A stretch of 64,000 nucleotides of DNA from Streptomyces graminofaciens (GTDB lineage: Bacteria > Actinomycetota > Actinomycetes > Streptomycetales > Streptomycetaceae), in assembly GCF_030294945.1 (NCBI RefSeq), contig NZ_AP018448.1, positions 10,512,501-10,576,500 of the forward strand, written 5' to 3'. Position numbers and translations under genes: made by a program. Below are positions 42,223 to 51,700 of the stretch, in pieces; position 1 is the first letter of the stretch; each line of letters opens with the position of its first letter. The notes under the pieces were generated by a model that did no database searches, was not told the DNA's origin, and saw only the letters and a list, made by a program, of their open reading frames with translations.

Positions 42223-43023
42223 TCAGCTCCCTTCCTCGGGCGTCTCCGCTTCCGCGTCGAGCCGGGTACGTCGATACCCCGGCGGCGGTGGCGCCGGGTC
42301 GGGGGCCGGGCCGGTGTGCCCGGGGTCCGCGAGGTCGGCGAACATCCCGTCGAACAGGACCCGGCCCTTGCGGAGATCGCTCGCCCGCTCGGAGCGCAGC
42401 GCGGACACGGCCTCCACCAGGGTGTCGAGGCGGTCCCCCTGCTGTTGCAGCTGCGACAGCATCCGGCTCTGGATCTCCTCGGCGGACGGCCGGGGCGGCG
42501 CCGAACTCCGCTCCTCCTCCTGCACATCGAGGGGGATCTGTTTCAGGCCCTCCTCCAACTCGGGCCAGAACATGTCGAACAGGCTGGCCAGGCGACTGCC
42601 GTCGGCCGGCGGGTCGCACAGTTCGTTGATGGACTTGACCATCTTCAGGACATCGTCCCGATGGTCCGCCCGGGTGGCCTGGAACTGCATGAGCGGTGTC
42701 CCCACCAGGTCCCCGACCGTCGCGCCGAGCAGCAGGAACGGGGCGAGCCGGTCCTTGCCGACCTCGCGGGACAGGGCACCGGACTCGTAGTTGATCCACG
42801 GCGCGTGCCGGTTGGCCGGGGTGACGCACACGATGCCGAACTGCGAACCCGCGAGATGGGCGGCGATCGTGTCGAGCCCCCGGACGCCCTTGGCGATGTC
42901 CTCGGACGAGACGAACGGCTCGATGAGGTGGTTGAAGATCGGCAGTTTCTCCCGCAGGAGCAGTGCGCATCGCCGGGACGGCTCACCGGACCAACTCACG
43001 AAAACTTTCAGCTTCTTGGGCAT
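42223..43023 (-). CDS. TIR-domain protein (ThsB-like role proposed)
   Basis: First gene of the operon, 266 residues. Residues 4-140 form a TIR domain: 'KLKVFVSWSGEPSRRCALLL', 'EPFVSSEDIAKGVRGLDTI', 'FGIVCVTPANRHAPWINYES'. The motif Trp76-Ile-Asn-Tyr-Glu80 matches the catalytic-glutamate motif of NADase-active bacterial TIRs. A helical tail (about 180-235) and a Pro-rich end follow. ATG 43023 is chosen (GGGGGAA upstream); ATG 43041 is in frame but weaker. Next to a TM-macro gene it could be the signal maker of a Thoeris-like pair, though its class is not the canonical ThsB one as far as can be seen by eye. Confidence 0.85.
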   Translation of the reverse strand: MPKKLKVFVSWSGEPSRRCALLLREKLPIFNHLIEPFVSSEDIAKGVRGLDTIAAHLAGSQFGIVCVTPANRHAPWINYESGALSREVGKDRLAPFLLLGATVGDLVGTPLMQFQATRADHRDDVLKMVKSINELCDPPADGSRLASLFDMFWPELEEGLKQIPLDVQEEERSSAPPRPSAEEIQSRMLSQLQQQGDRLDTLVEAVSALRSERASDLRKGRVLFDGMFADLADPGHTGPAPDPAPPPPGYRRTRLDAEAETPEEGS

Positions 43024-43120
43024 CGCGTTCCCCCCGTGCACCCCGTGCCACGCATGCTTCCGCTGTCGATCGTAGCCCGCTCACAGCTCTCCCGACGAGG
43101 CTGTGGACAGGGCGGACCGG

Positions 43121-43528
43121 TCAGCCCAGGCGCGGTATCTCGATCGCCGGGCAGCGGTCCATGACCATGTCGAGGCCGGCCGCGCGGGTCCGCTCGTACG
43201 CCTCCTCGTCGATCACTCCCAGCTGGAACCAGACCGCCTCGGCGCCGATCCGGGCGGCCTCGTCGGCGACCCGGCCCGCGAGGTCGCTGTTGACGAAGAC
43301 GTCGACCACGTCCACCGGGAAAGGAATGTCGGACAGAGAGGCGTAGCCCTGTTCGCCGTGGACGGTCTCGGCCTTGGGGTGCACCGGGACGACACGCTTG
43401 CCGTAGCGCTGGAGGACCTCCGCGACGCCGTACGCCGCGCGCTGTCGGTTGGTGGACAGCCCGACGACGGCCCAGGTGTCGCCGAGCTCCGTCAGGATCT
43501 TCCGGACCGTGGCCTGGTCGCCGTACAT
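43121..43528 (-). CDS. CoA-binding domain protein (YccU family)
   Basis: A 135-residue Rossmann-fold protein: 'TWAVVGLSTNRQRAAYGVAE' and 'VVPVHPKAETVHGEQGYASL', then 'FPVDVVDVFVNSDLAGRVAD' and 'AVWFQLGVIDEEAY'. This is the CoA-binding-2 family; biochemical role unknown. It is transcribed toward the TIR operon, ending 97 bases before its start, but it looks like an independent housekeeping gene. Confidence 0.9.
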   Translation of the reverse strand: MYGDQATVRKILTELGDTWAVVGLSTNRQRAAYGVAEVLQRYGKRVVPVHPKAETVHGEQGYASLSDIPFPVDVVDVFVNSDLAGRVADEAARIGAEAVWFQLGVIDEEAYERTRAAGLDMVMDRCPAIEIPRLG

Positions 43529-43906
43529 GTGCCGTCTCCTCTGTGGGGCCGCCGGGTGAGCCGAGTGGTCGCGCCGCCGCGCCGACTCGCGTGACGAGGC
43601 TGCCTGCGGCAACAGTGACGAGCGGCCTGCCATTCCCGGGACCGGTTCGCTTACGGACGATGCGCCCGGTTCGCGTACGAACGATGCGCCCGGGTCCGGA
43701 ACGGCGTTCTCGGCACCGACCACGTGCCGCAGGTCCGGAATGCCGCTCTGGGTGCCGACGACGCGCCGCAGGTCCGGAATGCCGCTCTGGGTGCCGACGA
43801 CGCGCCGCAGGTCCGGAATGCCGCTCTGGGTGCCGACGACGCGCCGCAGGTCCGGAATACCGCTCTCCGTACTGCGCTCGGGCGTCCGCCCGCCTACGCT
43901 CGGCCC
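43529..43906. other. Divergent gap occupied by tandem repeats
   Basis: 378 bases between the CoA-binding and CysS-like genes. Most of the middle is a 39-bp tandem array (43731-43868) and, before it, two copies of a 24-bp unit around GATGCGCCCGG (about 43650-43697). No gene was recognised. Confidence 0.5.
43731..43868 (+). repeat. 39-bp tandem repeat, about three and a half copies
   Basis: Units begin at 43731, 43770, 43809 and 43848, each starting AGGTCCGGAATGCCGCTCTG. They are nearly identical, and the last is partial. Because 39 is divisible by three, every frame stays open across the array and gives 13-residue peptide repeats, which explains several long spurious ORFs. Confidence 0.9.
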
Positions 43907-44653
43907 GTGCTGCGTATCACCGACGCCCGGACGGGCGAACCCGCCGAGCTCCGCAGGGCCCTGACCCGAGTCCACGCGCACGTGCGGCGGAGCGACACCT
44001 CCGCCCTGCGTGTGCTGCTGGTCGCCGACGTGCTCGCCCGCGTCCTGGAACTGGGCGGCATCCCCGTCCTCCCGGTCGCCGACCCGCCCGCCGGGCTCCG
44101 CGACCGCGCGAACGCCCTCGGCATCCGGCCGACCGAGGCCGCCGTGGCGGGCGGAGGGCAGGTGCTGCACGTGGTCGGCCCGGACGAGCCACCGCCCGGC
44201 GCGGAGGGCGCGACGGCCGACGGCATCCGGGTCGAGGTGGCCCGCGCGAGCGGCCCCACGGAGGTGGAGGCGGAGCCGGGCGGGCCGGGCAGCCCCGGCG
44301 CATCCTCTGCATCCAGCGCCTCGGCCCTCCGCCTCGCCCTCCTCTCCCGCGCCCGGCACACACCCGCCGACCTGGACGACACCGACCTGGCCGGGGCCGG
44401 GCGGACGCTCGACCGGTGGCGCGGGACCGTCGCCGCCTGGGCGACCCGACCCTCCAGGCCCGTCCCCGAGCACGTACGGCAGGCCCTGCGTGCGGCCTGG
44501 GAGAACGATCTGGACGTGCCCGCCGTGCTGGACGTCCTACGGGAGGTGGAAGTGGCGGACGACCTGCCGGACGGAGCCCGCTTCGAGACGTACGCCTATG
44601 CGGACCGGCTGCTCGGGCTCGAACTGACGCGGGACATCGGAGCGCCGGTATGA
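43907..44653 (+). CDS. CysS-like (class I aminoacyl-tRNA synthetase fold) protein
   Basis: A 248-residue protein that starts 'VLRITDARTGEPAEL' and shows 'RVLLVADVLARVLELGGIPV', then a helical tail 'HVRQALRAAWENDLDVPAVL' that resembles the DALR-like region of cysteinyl-tRNA synthetase and MshC. The nucleotide-binding HIGH and KMSKS motifs are not seen, so it is unlikely to charge tRNA. GTG 43907 is chosen because the upstream in-frame sequence is the tandem repeat. It overlaps the next gene by 4 bases. Confidence 0.65.
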   Translation: MLRITDARTGEPAELRRALTRVHAHVRRSDTSALRVLLVADVLARVLELGGIPVLPVADPPAGLRDRANALGIRPTEAAVAGGGQVLHVVGPDEPPPGAEGATADGIRVEVARASGPTEVEAEPGGPGSPGASSASSASALRLALLSRARHTPADLDDTDLAGAGRTLDRWRGTVAAWATRPSRPVPEHVRQALRAAWENDLDVPAVLDVLREVEVADDLPDGARFETYAYADRLLGLELTRDIGAPV

Positions 44654-45195
44654 CGGCGGGAGCGGGCGCGGGCCCGCTGCGCAGGCTCGTCGTGCTGCGG
44701 CATGCCAAGTCCGCCTGGCCGGCGGGTGTCCCCGACCACGAGCGGCCCCTCGGGCCGCGCGGCCGCCGCGACGCCCCCGCCGCCGGGCGCGCCCTCGCCG
44801 AGCTGGACTGCCTGCCGGACCTGGCCCTGTGCTCCACCGCCGTGCGGGCCCGCGAGACCTGGGAGCTGGCCTCCGCGCAGTGGGGGACCCCACCGCCCGT
44901 ACGGTATGACGCACGGCTGTACGGGGCCGACGTACCGGAGCTGCTCGACGTGGTGCGGGAGGCCCCCGATCAGGCGCGGACGCTGCTGCTGGTCGGGCAC
45001 AACCCCGGCCTGGAGGAGCTGGTGCTCGACGTGGCCGGGGACGGCCTCGACGATGCGCTGGAGGCCGTACGCACCAAGTTCCCCACCTCGGCTATCGCGA
45101 TCCTCGCCTGGCACGGCAGCACCTGGGCGTCCCTCGCACCCGGCACGGCACTGCTCACGGGCATGTTCGTGCCGAGGGGCGGGAGACAGGACTGA
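44650..45195 (+). CDS. SixA-family histidine phosphatase
   Basis: A 181-residue histidine-phosphatase fold protein: 'LRRLVVLRHAKSAWPAG' (catalytic RHxK/E form with RHA), '...LCSTAVRARETWELA' and 'LLLVGHNPGLEELVLDVAG' (second catalytic His). The short SixA branch removes phosphate from phosphohistidine proteins. ATG 44650 overlaps the previous stop (ATGA), so it is co-translated with the CysS-like gene. Confidence 0.9.
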   Translation: MTAGAGAGPLRRLVVLRHAKSAWPAGVPDHERPLGPRGRRDAPAAGRALAELDCLPDLALCSTAVRARETWELASAQWGTPPPVRYDARLYGADVPELLDVVREAPDQARTLLLVGHNPGLEELVLDVAGDGLDDALEAVRTKFPTSAIAILAWHGSTWASLAPGTALLTGMFVPRGGRQD

Positions 45196-45239
45196 GACAC
45201 CCGGCCGGTGGTGCCGTCGGCTGCGCATAGGCTGGCCGG

Positions 45240-45866
45240 ATGCAGGACGAGTACCGCACCGTCGCCCGCGCGGGTGTGCACGAGACCGAGGTCAACCGAT
45301 CCCGGTTCCTGTGCGCGCTCGCACCGGCCGCCACCGAGCAGGAGGCCCAGGACTTCGTCGCGGCGATCCGCAAGGAGCACGCCGACGCCACGCACAACTG
45401 CTACGCGTACGTCATCGGCGCCGACGCCGCGATCCAGAAGGCGAGCGACGACGGGGAGCCCGGCGGCACCGCCGGCGTCCCCATGCTACAGATGCTGATG
45501 CGCCGGGACATGCGGTACGTCGTCGCCGTCGTCACCCGCTACTACGGCGGCGTCAAGCTGGGCGCGGGCGGACTCATCAGGGCGTACGGGGGTGCCGTGG
45601 GCGAGGCCCTGGACGAGCTCGGCAGCATCACGCGCCGACGCTTCCGCCTGGCCACGGTGACCGTCGACCACCAGCGCGCCGGCAAGGTTCAGAACGACCT
45701 GCGGGCCACCGGGCGCGAGGTGCGGGACGTGCGCTACGCGGAGGCGGTCACCATCGAGATCGGTCTGCCCGACACCGACGTGGCCAGCTTCCGGGCCTGG
45801 CTCGCGGATGTGACGGCCGGTACGGCGGGCTTCGAGCTGGGCGGGGAGGCGTACGGGGACGCCTGA
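45240..45866 (+). CDS. YigZ/IMPACT family protein
   Basis: A 208-residue protein with the UPF0029 motif: 'SRFLCALAPAATEQEAQDFV', 'DDGEPGGTAGVPMLQMLMRR', 'VAVVTRYYGGVKLGAGGLIR'. Such proteins are conserved and probably bind RNA or ribosomes; the function is not settled. ATG 45240 comes six bases after TAGGCT (45228-45233), so the message is probably leaderless. Confidence 0.92.
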   Translation: MQDEYRTVARAGVHETEVNRSRFLCALAPAATEQEAQDFVAAIRKEHADATHNCYAYVIGADAAIQKASDDGEPGGTAGVPMLQMLMRRDMRYVVAVVTRYYGGVKLGAGGLIRAYGGAVGEALDELGSITRRRFRLATVTVDHQRAGKVQNDLRATGREVRDVRYAEAVTIEIGLPDTDVASFRAWLADVTAGTAGFELGGEAYGDA

Positions 45867-46045
45867 CGCCCCAGGGCCGACAGTGCTCTCCGATGCCGGT
45901 GCGGGAATACCGCCGTACGCTGGAAATGCACGAAGGAGCGGGAAAGCCGGGTCGTTCAATTCGGTTTCAACCACCGTTCGGTTCACTTCACTTCACTTCG
46001 GCACGACTTCCCACGCCTGAACTCCACGCGTGAAGGGAGTCCTCA

Positions 46046-47335
46046 ATGGCTGTCACGAAGCGTGCGTCGGACGAACTGGTCGGCGAACTCAAGCAGTTCA
46101 TTCGCACCCGGGGGTCCGGCTATCTCCAGGACCCGAATGTCTCCTCGATAGGGATCGGGTACAAGGAGAAGGACGGGAAGCGCGGCACGGAACTGGCCCT
46201 TCAGTTCACGGTGGACAGAAAGGTCCGGCCGGAGGGGCTGGAGAGTCTGAGGACCGTCGAGATCCCTGAGACGATCGACATCGGCGACGGGGTCAGGGTG
46301 CCGACCGATGTCGTCCAGCGCAGTTACCGGCCGTACTTCCTCGTGGTGGACGAGGAGGAGGGCGGCGAGGGCGAACCCGGCGACGCGCACGGCGAGGTGC
46401 TGCGGCCGTTCGTCAAGGCCGCCATCGACTACGGCCCCCCGGGCGGAGTGCGCGAGATCGAGTGCCTCGAGCTCGCGGCAACGGACGCCGAAGCGTCGGC
46501 GGCGGTCACCGGCTACGACCCGGACTTCCTCGCGGAAACCGTCGGCGTCCCGCGTCTCGATCCGTCGATCGAGGAGGACGCCGTCCGCCTCGACGGGTCC
46601 GAGGTGATCCCCTACACGCACTTCTCGCTGGCCCTGAGCACGTCGCGGCGATTCGCCCGCTGGGTGGCCTGGAACATAGACGGCGGCACGATCAAGAAAC
46701 CCGCCCGGAAGGGGATCGGCTTCATCAAGGATCCGCGTCTGCCGGCCACCGCCCAGGTCGGCAACGAGCTGTACAAGGACGTGGGCAACAAGACGAACCG
46801 GCTCGACCGAGGCCATGTCGCCCGCCGCGCCGATCTGCTCTGGGGCCCGCTGGACGAGGCGAAGAGGGCCAACAAGGACTCGTTCTTCTACACCAACATC
46901 ACCCCGCAGATGGACGACTTCAACCAGAGCGCGCGCCACGGCCTCTGGGGGCGGCTGGAAGACGCGGTCTACGAGGACGTCGAAGTCGACGACCTCAGGG
47001 TCAGTGTGTTCGGCGGACCGGTCTTCAACGAGGACGATCGTGTCTTCCGGGGCGTCGGAATACCGCGCGAGTTCTGGAAGGTGCTCGTCTTCACCGAGGG
47101 CGGCACACTCAAGTGCAAGGCGTTCCTGCTGACCCAGAGCCTGGTACTGCCCGAAGCGCTCGATCTCGATGAATTCCGGGTATTCCAGGTCACACTGGGC
47201 GAACTCCAGGAACGCACCCACCTCGGTTTCCCGACCGAGATGAACGAAGCGGACACCATGTCTGCTCGGGGGGCGCTGGAGGCCCTGGAAGCCCGGACCC
47301 CGCTGGAGCTTCAGTCGGACATCGACTGGAGCTAG
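46046..47335 (+). CDS. DNA/RNA non-specific endonuclease (ββα-metal type) with N-terminal extension
   Basis: A 429-residue protein. The C-terminal half (about 190-420) is an NUC1/EndoG-like nuclease with the catalytic motif 'NRLDRGHVARRADLLWG' (Asp-Arg-Gly-His) and the metal ligand region 'FYTNITPQMDDFNQSARHGL' with its Asn. The N-terminal half (1-185) is acidic, has no signal peptide, contains 'DPNVSSIGIGYKEKDGKRGT' and resembles trypsin-like/processing domains found in other bacterial proteins. So the enzyme may be self-processing or held inactive. ATG 46046 is preferred; GAAGGGAG is upstream. A strong terminator follows. Confidence 0.85.
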   Translation: MAVTKRASDELVGELKQFIRTRGSGYLQDPNVSSIGIGYKEKDGKRGTELALQFTVDRKVRPEGLESLRTVEIPETIDIGDGVRVPTDVVQRSYRPYFLVVDEEEGGEGEPGDAHGEVLRPFVKAAIDYGPPGGVREIECLELAATDAEASAAVTGYDPDFLAETVGVPRLDPSIEEDAVRLDGSEVIPYTHFSLALSTSRRFARWVAWNIDGGTIKKPARKGIGFIKDPRLPATAQVGNELYKDVGNKTNRLDRGHVARRADLLWGPLDEAKRANKDSFFYTNITPQMDDFNQSARHGLWGRLEDAVYEDVEVDDLRVSVFGGPVFNEDDRVFRGVGIPREFWKVLVFTEGGTLKCKAFLLTQSLVLPEALDLDEFRVFQVTLGELQERTHLGFPTEMNEADTMSARGALEALEARTPLELQSDIDWS

Positions 47336-47375
47336 GGCGTGTTCGAAAGTCCCGTCCTTTCGAAACACGCCCTAG
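47332..47375 (+). terminator. Strong terminator after the nuclease gene
   Basis: CTAGGGCGTGTTCGAAAG (47332-47349) pairs with CTTTCGAAACACGCCCTAG (47357-47375) with one bulged base and a 7-base loop. The stop codon TAG is inside the left arm. Confidence 0.8.
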
Positions 47376-47551
47376 GGGCCCAGGACGACAGGCCCCAGGA
47401 CCCGTCCGGCCCCACGGTGGCAGACTGTGGGGCGTGACCCGCCACGGGCCCGCAGGCGTTAGCGTGGTCCGTGGCGATGGCGGCGAGGCCGTGTCGGTCG
47501 AGGCTCGTCCAAGGGCGTAGGTGGGGGAAACATGCAGGTCGGAGCTTTTTC

Positions 47552-48715
47552 TTGAGAGTGCTGCACACCTCCGACTGGCATCTGGGGCGGTCCTTCCACC
47601 GGGTGAGCATGCTCGGGGCCCAGGCCGACTTCATCCGCCATCTCGTGCTGACCGTGCGGGAGCGCGACGTCGACGCGGTGGTCGTCTCGGGAGACGTGTA
47701 CGACCGCGCGGTGCCGCCGCTCGCGGCGGTCGAGCTCTTCGACGACGCCCTGCACCGCCTGGCCGAGCTGGGTGTGCCCACGGTGATGATCTCCGGGAAC
47801 CACGACTCGGCGCGCCGGCTGGGCGTCGGCGCGGGCCTCATCGAACGGGCGGGCATCCATCTGCGCACGGCCGCCGCCGCGTGCGGAACCCCCGTCGTGC
47901 TCACCGACACCCACGGCGACGTCGCCTTCTACGGCCTGCCGTATCTGGAGCCCGCCCTGGTCAAGGACGAGTTCGCGGTGGAGAAACCCGGCCACGAGAC
48001 CGTGCTGGCCGCCGCCATGGACCGGGTCCGCGCCGACCTCGCCACCCGAGAACCCGGCACCCGTTCCGTCGTCCTCGCCCATGCCTTCGTCACCGGCGGC
48101 GCCCCCAGCGACAGCGAGCGGGACATCTCCGTCGGCGGGGTCTCCTCCGTGCCGGCCGGGGTCTTCGACGGCGTCGACTACGTGGCCCTCGGCCATCTGC
48201 ACGGCAGCCAGACCCTCACCGAACGCGTCCGCTACTCGGGCTCCCCGCTGCCGTACTCCTTCTCGGAGACGGACCACCACAAGAGCATGTGGCTGGTGGA
48301 CCTCGGAGCCGACGGGGCGATCGACGCCGAGCGGATCGACTGCCCGGTGCCACGTCGACTCGCCCGTGTCCGGGGGCGGTTGGAGGATCTGCTGGCCGAC
48401 CCGGAGCTGGCCCGCCACGAGGAGGCGTGGCTGGAGGCCACGCTCACCGACCCGGTGCGCCCCGCCGAACCCATGGCCCGGCTCTGCGCGCGCTTCCCGC
48501 ACACGCTCAGTCTGGTCTTCGACCCCGAGCGCGCCCCGGACGACCCGGACGTCTCCTACGCCACACGCCTCGCCGGGCGCGACGACCAGCAGATCGCGGA
48601 GGACTTCGTGGCCCATGTGCGCGGCACCGGACCCGACGAGCACGAACAGACCGTGCTGAGGGACGCCTTCGACGCCCTACGAGCCGACGAGGCCGTGCGC
48701 GAGGTCGCCCGGTGA
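47552..48715 (+). CDS. sbcD: SbcCD nuclease, subunit D
   Basis: A 387-residue metallophosphoesterase with all phosphoesterase motifs: 'LHTSDWHLGRSFHR', 'VVVSGDVYDRAVPP', 'VMISGNHDSARRLG', 'VVLAHAFVTGG' and 'YVALGHLHGSQTLTERVRYS'. It is the nuclease of the SbcCD double-strand-end processing complex. TTG 47552 is chosen because GGAG lies 7 bases before it and homology starts at once; GTG 47558 is possible. The sbcC gene follows 31 bases later. Confidence 0.96.
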   Translation: MRVLHTSDWHLGRSFHRVSMLGAQADFIRHLVLTVRERDVDAVVVSGDVYDRAVPPLAAVELFDDALHRLAELGVPTVMISGNHDSARRLGVGAGLIERAGIHLRTAAAACGTPVVLTDTHGDVAFYGLPYLEPALVKDEFAVEKPGHETVLAAAMDRVRADLATREPGTRSVVLAHAFVTGGAPSDSERDISVGGVSSVPAGVFDGVDYVALGHLHGSQTLTERVRYSGSPLPYSFSETDHHKSMWLVDLGADGAIDAERIDCPVPRRLARVRGRLEDLLADPELARHEEAWLEATLTDPVRPAEPMARLCARFPHTLSLVFDPERAPDDPDVSYATRLAGRDDQQIAEDFVAHVRGTGPDEHEQTVLRDAFDALRADEAVREVAR

Positions 48716-48746
48716 GGTCACGTCACTTCCGCACGGGGGGCGCCCG

Positions 48747-51700
48747 ATGAGGCTGCACCGGCTCGACATCACGGCCTTCGGGCCCTTCGGCGCGGCCCAG
48801 AGCGTCGACTTCGACGAGTTGTCCGCCGCCGGGCTCTTCCTGCTGCACGGCCCGACCGGCGCGGGCAAGACATCCGTCCTGGACGCCGTCTGCTACGCGC
48901 TCTACGGCTCGGTGCCGGGCGCCCGGCAGAGCGGTCAGGGGCTGGGCCTGCGCAGCGACCACGCGGTGCCCGCGACGCGCACCGAGGTGCGACTCGAACT
49001 CACCGTCGCCGGGCGCCGGTTGGAGATCACCCGGCAGCCGCCGTGGGAACGCCCCAAGAAGCGCGGAGCGGGAACCACCCTCGACAAGGCGCAGAGCTGG
49101 CTGCGCGAGTACGACGCGGTCACCGGCGCCTGGAAGGACCTCAGCCGCTCCCACCAGGAGATCGGCGAGGAGGTCACCCAGCTTCTCGGGATGAGCCGCG
49201 AGCAGTTCTGCCAGGTCGTGCTGTTGCCCCAGGGCGACTTCGCCCGTTTTCTGCGCGCCGACGCCGAGGCGCGCGGCAGGCTGCTCGGCCGGCTCTTCGA
49301 CACCCACCGCTTCGCCGAGGTCGAGAAGCGCCTCGCCGAGCGGCGGCGGACGACCGAGGCCCGGGTCCGCGAGGGCGACACGGAACTGCTCGCCGTCGCC
49401 CACCGTATGCAGGAGGCGGCCGGGGACGCACTGGACCTGCCCGAACTGGCCCCGGGCGACCCGGGGCTCGCCGAGGCCGTGCTGAGCTGGGCCGCCGTCG
49501 CCCGCAGCACCGCCCGTGAGCGGCTCACCATCGCCCACTGCGCGCGTACGGCCGCCGAGTCGGCGCGGTCCGCCGCCGAGCGCGTCCTGGACGACGTACG
49601 CGAAGTGGCGCGGCTGCAGCGGCGGTTCGCGGAGGCGCGGGAGCGGGCCGTGCGGCTGGAGGAGCGGGCCGACGCTTACCGGGAGGCGCGGGTCCGGATG
49701 GAGCGGGCCCGCAAGGCGGAGGCCGTGGCGCCCGCGCTGGACCTGCGGGACGCGGCCGAGGCCGAGCACCGAAAGGCCGCCGAGGAAGAGGCACGCGCGC
49801 GTGCCCTGCTGCCCGAGTCGTACGCCGACGCCGGGGCCGCCGGGCTCGCGACCGCCGCGCGCAGGGCCGCCGAGGAGCTGGGCGGCCTGGACTCGGCCCG
49901 GCGCGCGGAACCGAGGCTGGCCGAGCTCGACACCGAACGCGCGGACCTGGACCGCCAGGAGCGGGCCGACGAGGAGGCGTTCCAGGACGCCGAGGGCTGG
50001 CTCGCCCGGTGGGAGGCGACCCGCGCCGAGCTGCACACCCGCATCGAGTCCGCCCAGGCGGACGCCACCCGCGCCGAACAGCTCGCCGTGCAGCGCGAGC
50101 CCGCCGATAAGCGGCTCAGGGCCGCTCACGAACGTGACCGGCTCGGCCGTGACACGGATGACGCCCAGGCGCAGGCTCTCCGGGCGGGCGAGCGGGCGAA
50201 CGACGCGCGCGCCCACTGGCTCGACCTCAGGGAACAGCGCCTCAAGAGCATCGCGGCGGAGCTGGCCGCCGGACTCCTCGACGGTGAGCCCTGCGCGGTC
50301 TGCGGCGCCGTGGAGCACCCCGAGCCCGCCCGCAAGATCGCCGGGCACGTCGACCGCGAGGCGGAGGAGCAGGCCCTCGCCGTGTACCAGCGGGCCGACG
50401 AGGAGCGCGCCGAGGCCGAGCGGCGGCTCGGTGACGTACGCCAGGCGCTGGCCGCCGCGAGCGCCGAAGCCGGCGACACGCCGGCCGATCGGCTTGCCCA
50501 GCAGGTGGCCGAGTTGGAGAGCGCGTACGCGCAGGCGCGGCGGGGCGCCTCCGGTCTGCACCTCGCCCAGGAGCAGCTGCGCGGCGCCGAGCAGGAGCGG
50601 GAGCGACGGATCGCCGCCCAGCAGGAGGCGGCGGTCCGGGCCGCGTCCCGCAACACCCGGCGGGACGCGCTGGAGCGGGAACGGGCCGAGCTGGAGGCCG
50701 AGTTGGCGCAGGCGCGGGGCGCCGCCGAGAGCGTGGCCGCGCGGGCCGCGCAGCTGGAGCGGCACGCGGAGCGGCTGTCCGGGGCGGCTGACGCGGCGCG
50801 GGCCGGGGACGACAGCGCGCAGCGGCTCAAGGACGCCGACGCGCGTCTCGCCGACGCGGCTTTCCGCGCCGGGTTCGACACCCCGCAGGCCGCGTCGGCC
50901 GCGCTCCTCGACGACACGGCCCACCGCGAACTCCAACGCCGCCTCGACGCCTGGCAGACGGAGGACGCCCAGGTGCGGGCCGTACTCGCCGAGGCCGAGA
51001 CCGCAGCCGCCGCGGAACAGCCGCCCGCCGACCTCACGGCCGCCGAGCGGGCCGCCTCGGCCGCCGCCCGGCGGCTCCAGGACGCCGTCTCCGCGTGGGA
51101 CGCGGCCGAGCGGCGCAGCGCCGCGCTCGACCGGCACTCCGTGCGCGCGACCGCCTCCGTGCGACGGCTGGCGCCGCTGCGCGAGGAGTACGACCGGGTG
51201 GCCCGCATGGCCGGACTCGCGGCCGGCACCTCCGCGGACAACGAACGCAGGATGCGCCTGGAGGCGTACGTCCTCGCAGCCCGCCTGGAACAGGTCGCCG
51301 CCGCCGCCACCGTACGGCTCCAGCGCATGTCCTCCGGCCGCTACACCCTCGTCCACTCCGACGACCGGGCCGGGCGCGGTCGCAGCGGGCTCGGGCTGCA
51401 TGTCGTCGACGCGTGGACGGGCCGGGAGCGGGACACGGCGACGCTCTCCGGCGGCGAGACGTTCTTCGCCTCCCTCGCGCTCGCCCTCGGCCTCGCCGAC
51501 GTCGTCACCGACGAGGCGGGCGGGGTCCGGCTGGACACCCTGTTCATCGACGAGGGCTTCGGCAGCCTCGACGACCAGACCCTCGACGAGGTCCTCGACG
51601 TCCTCGACGCGCTCCGTGAACGCGACCGCAGTGTCGGCATCGTCAGCCACGTCGGCGACCTGCGGCGGCGCATCCACGCGCAGCTGGAGGTGGTGAAGGG

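Noticed and set aside
43731..43868. Possible CRISPR array.
   Set aside because: The repeats are contiguous tandem copies with no spacers and there are no cas genes.
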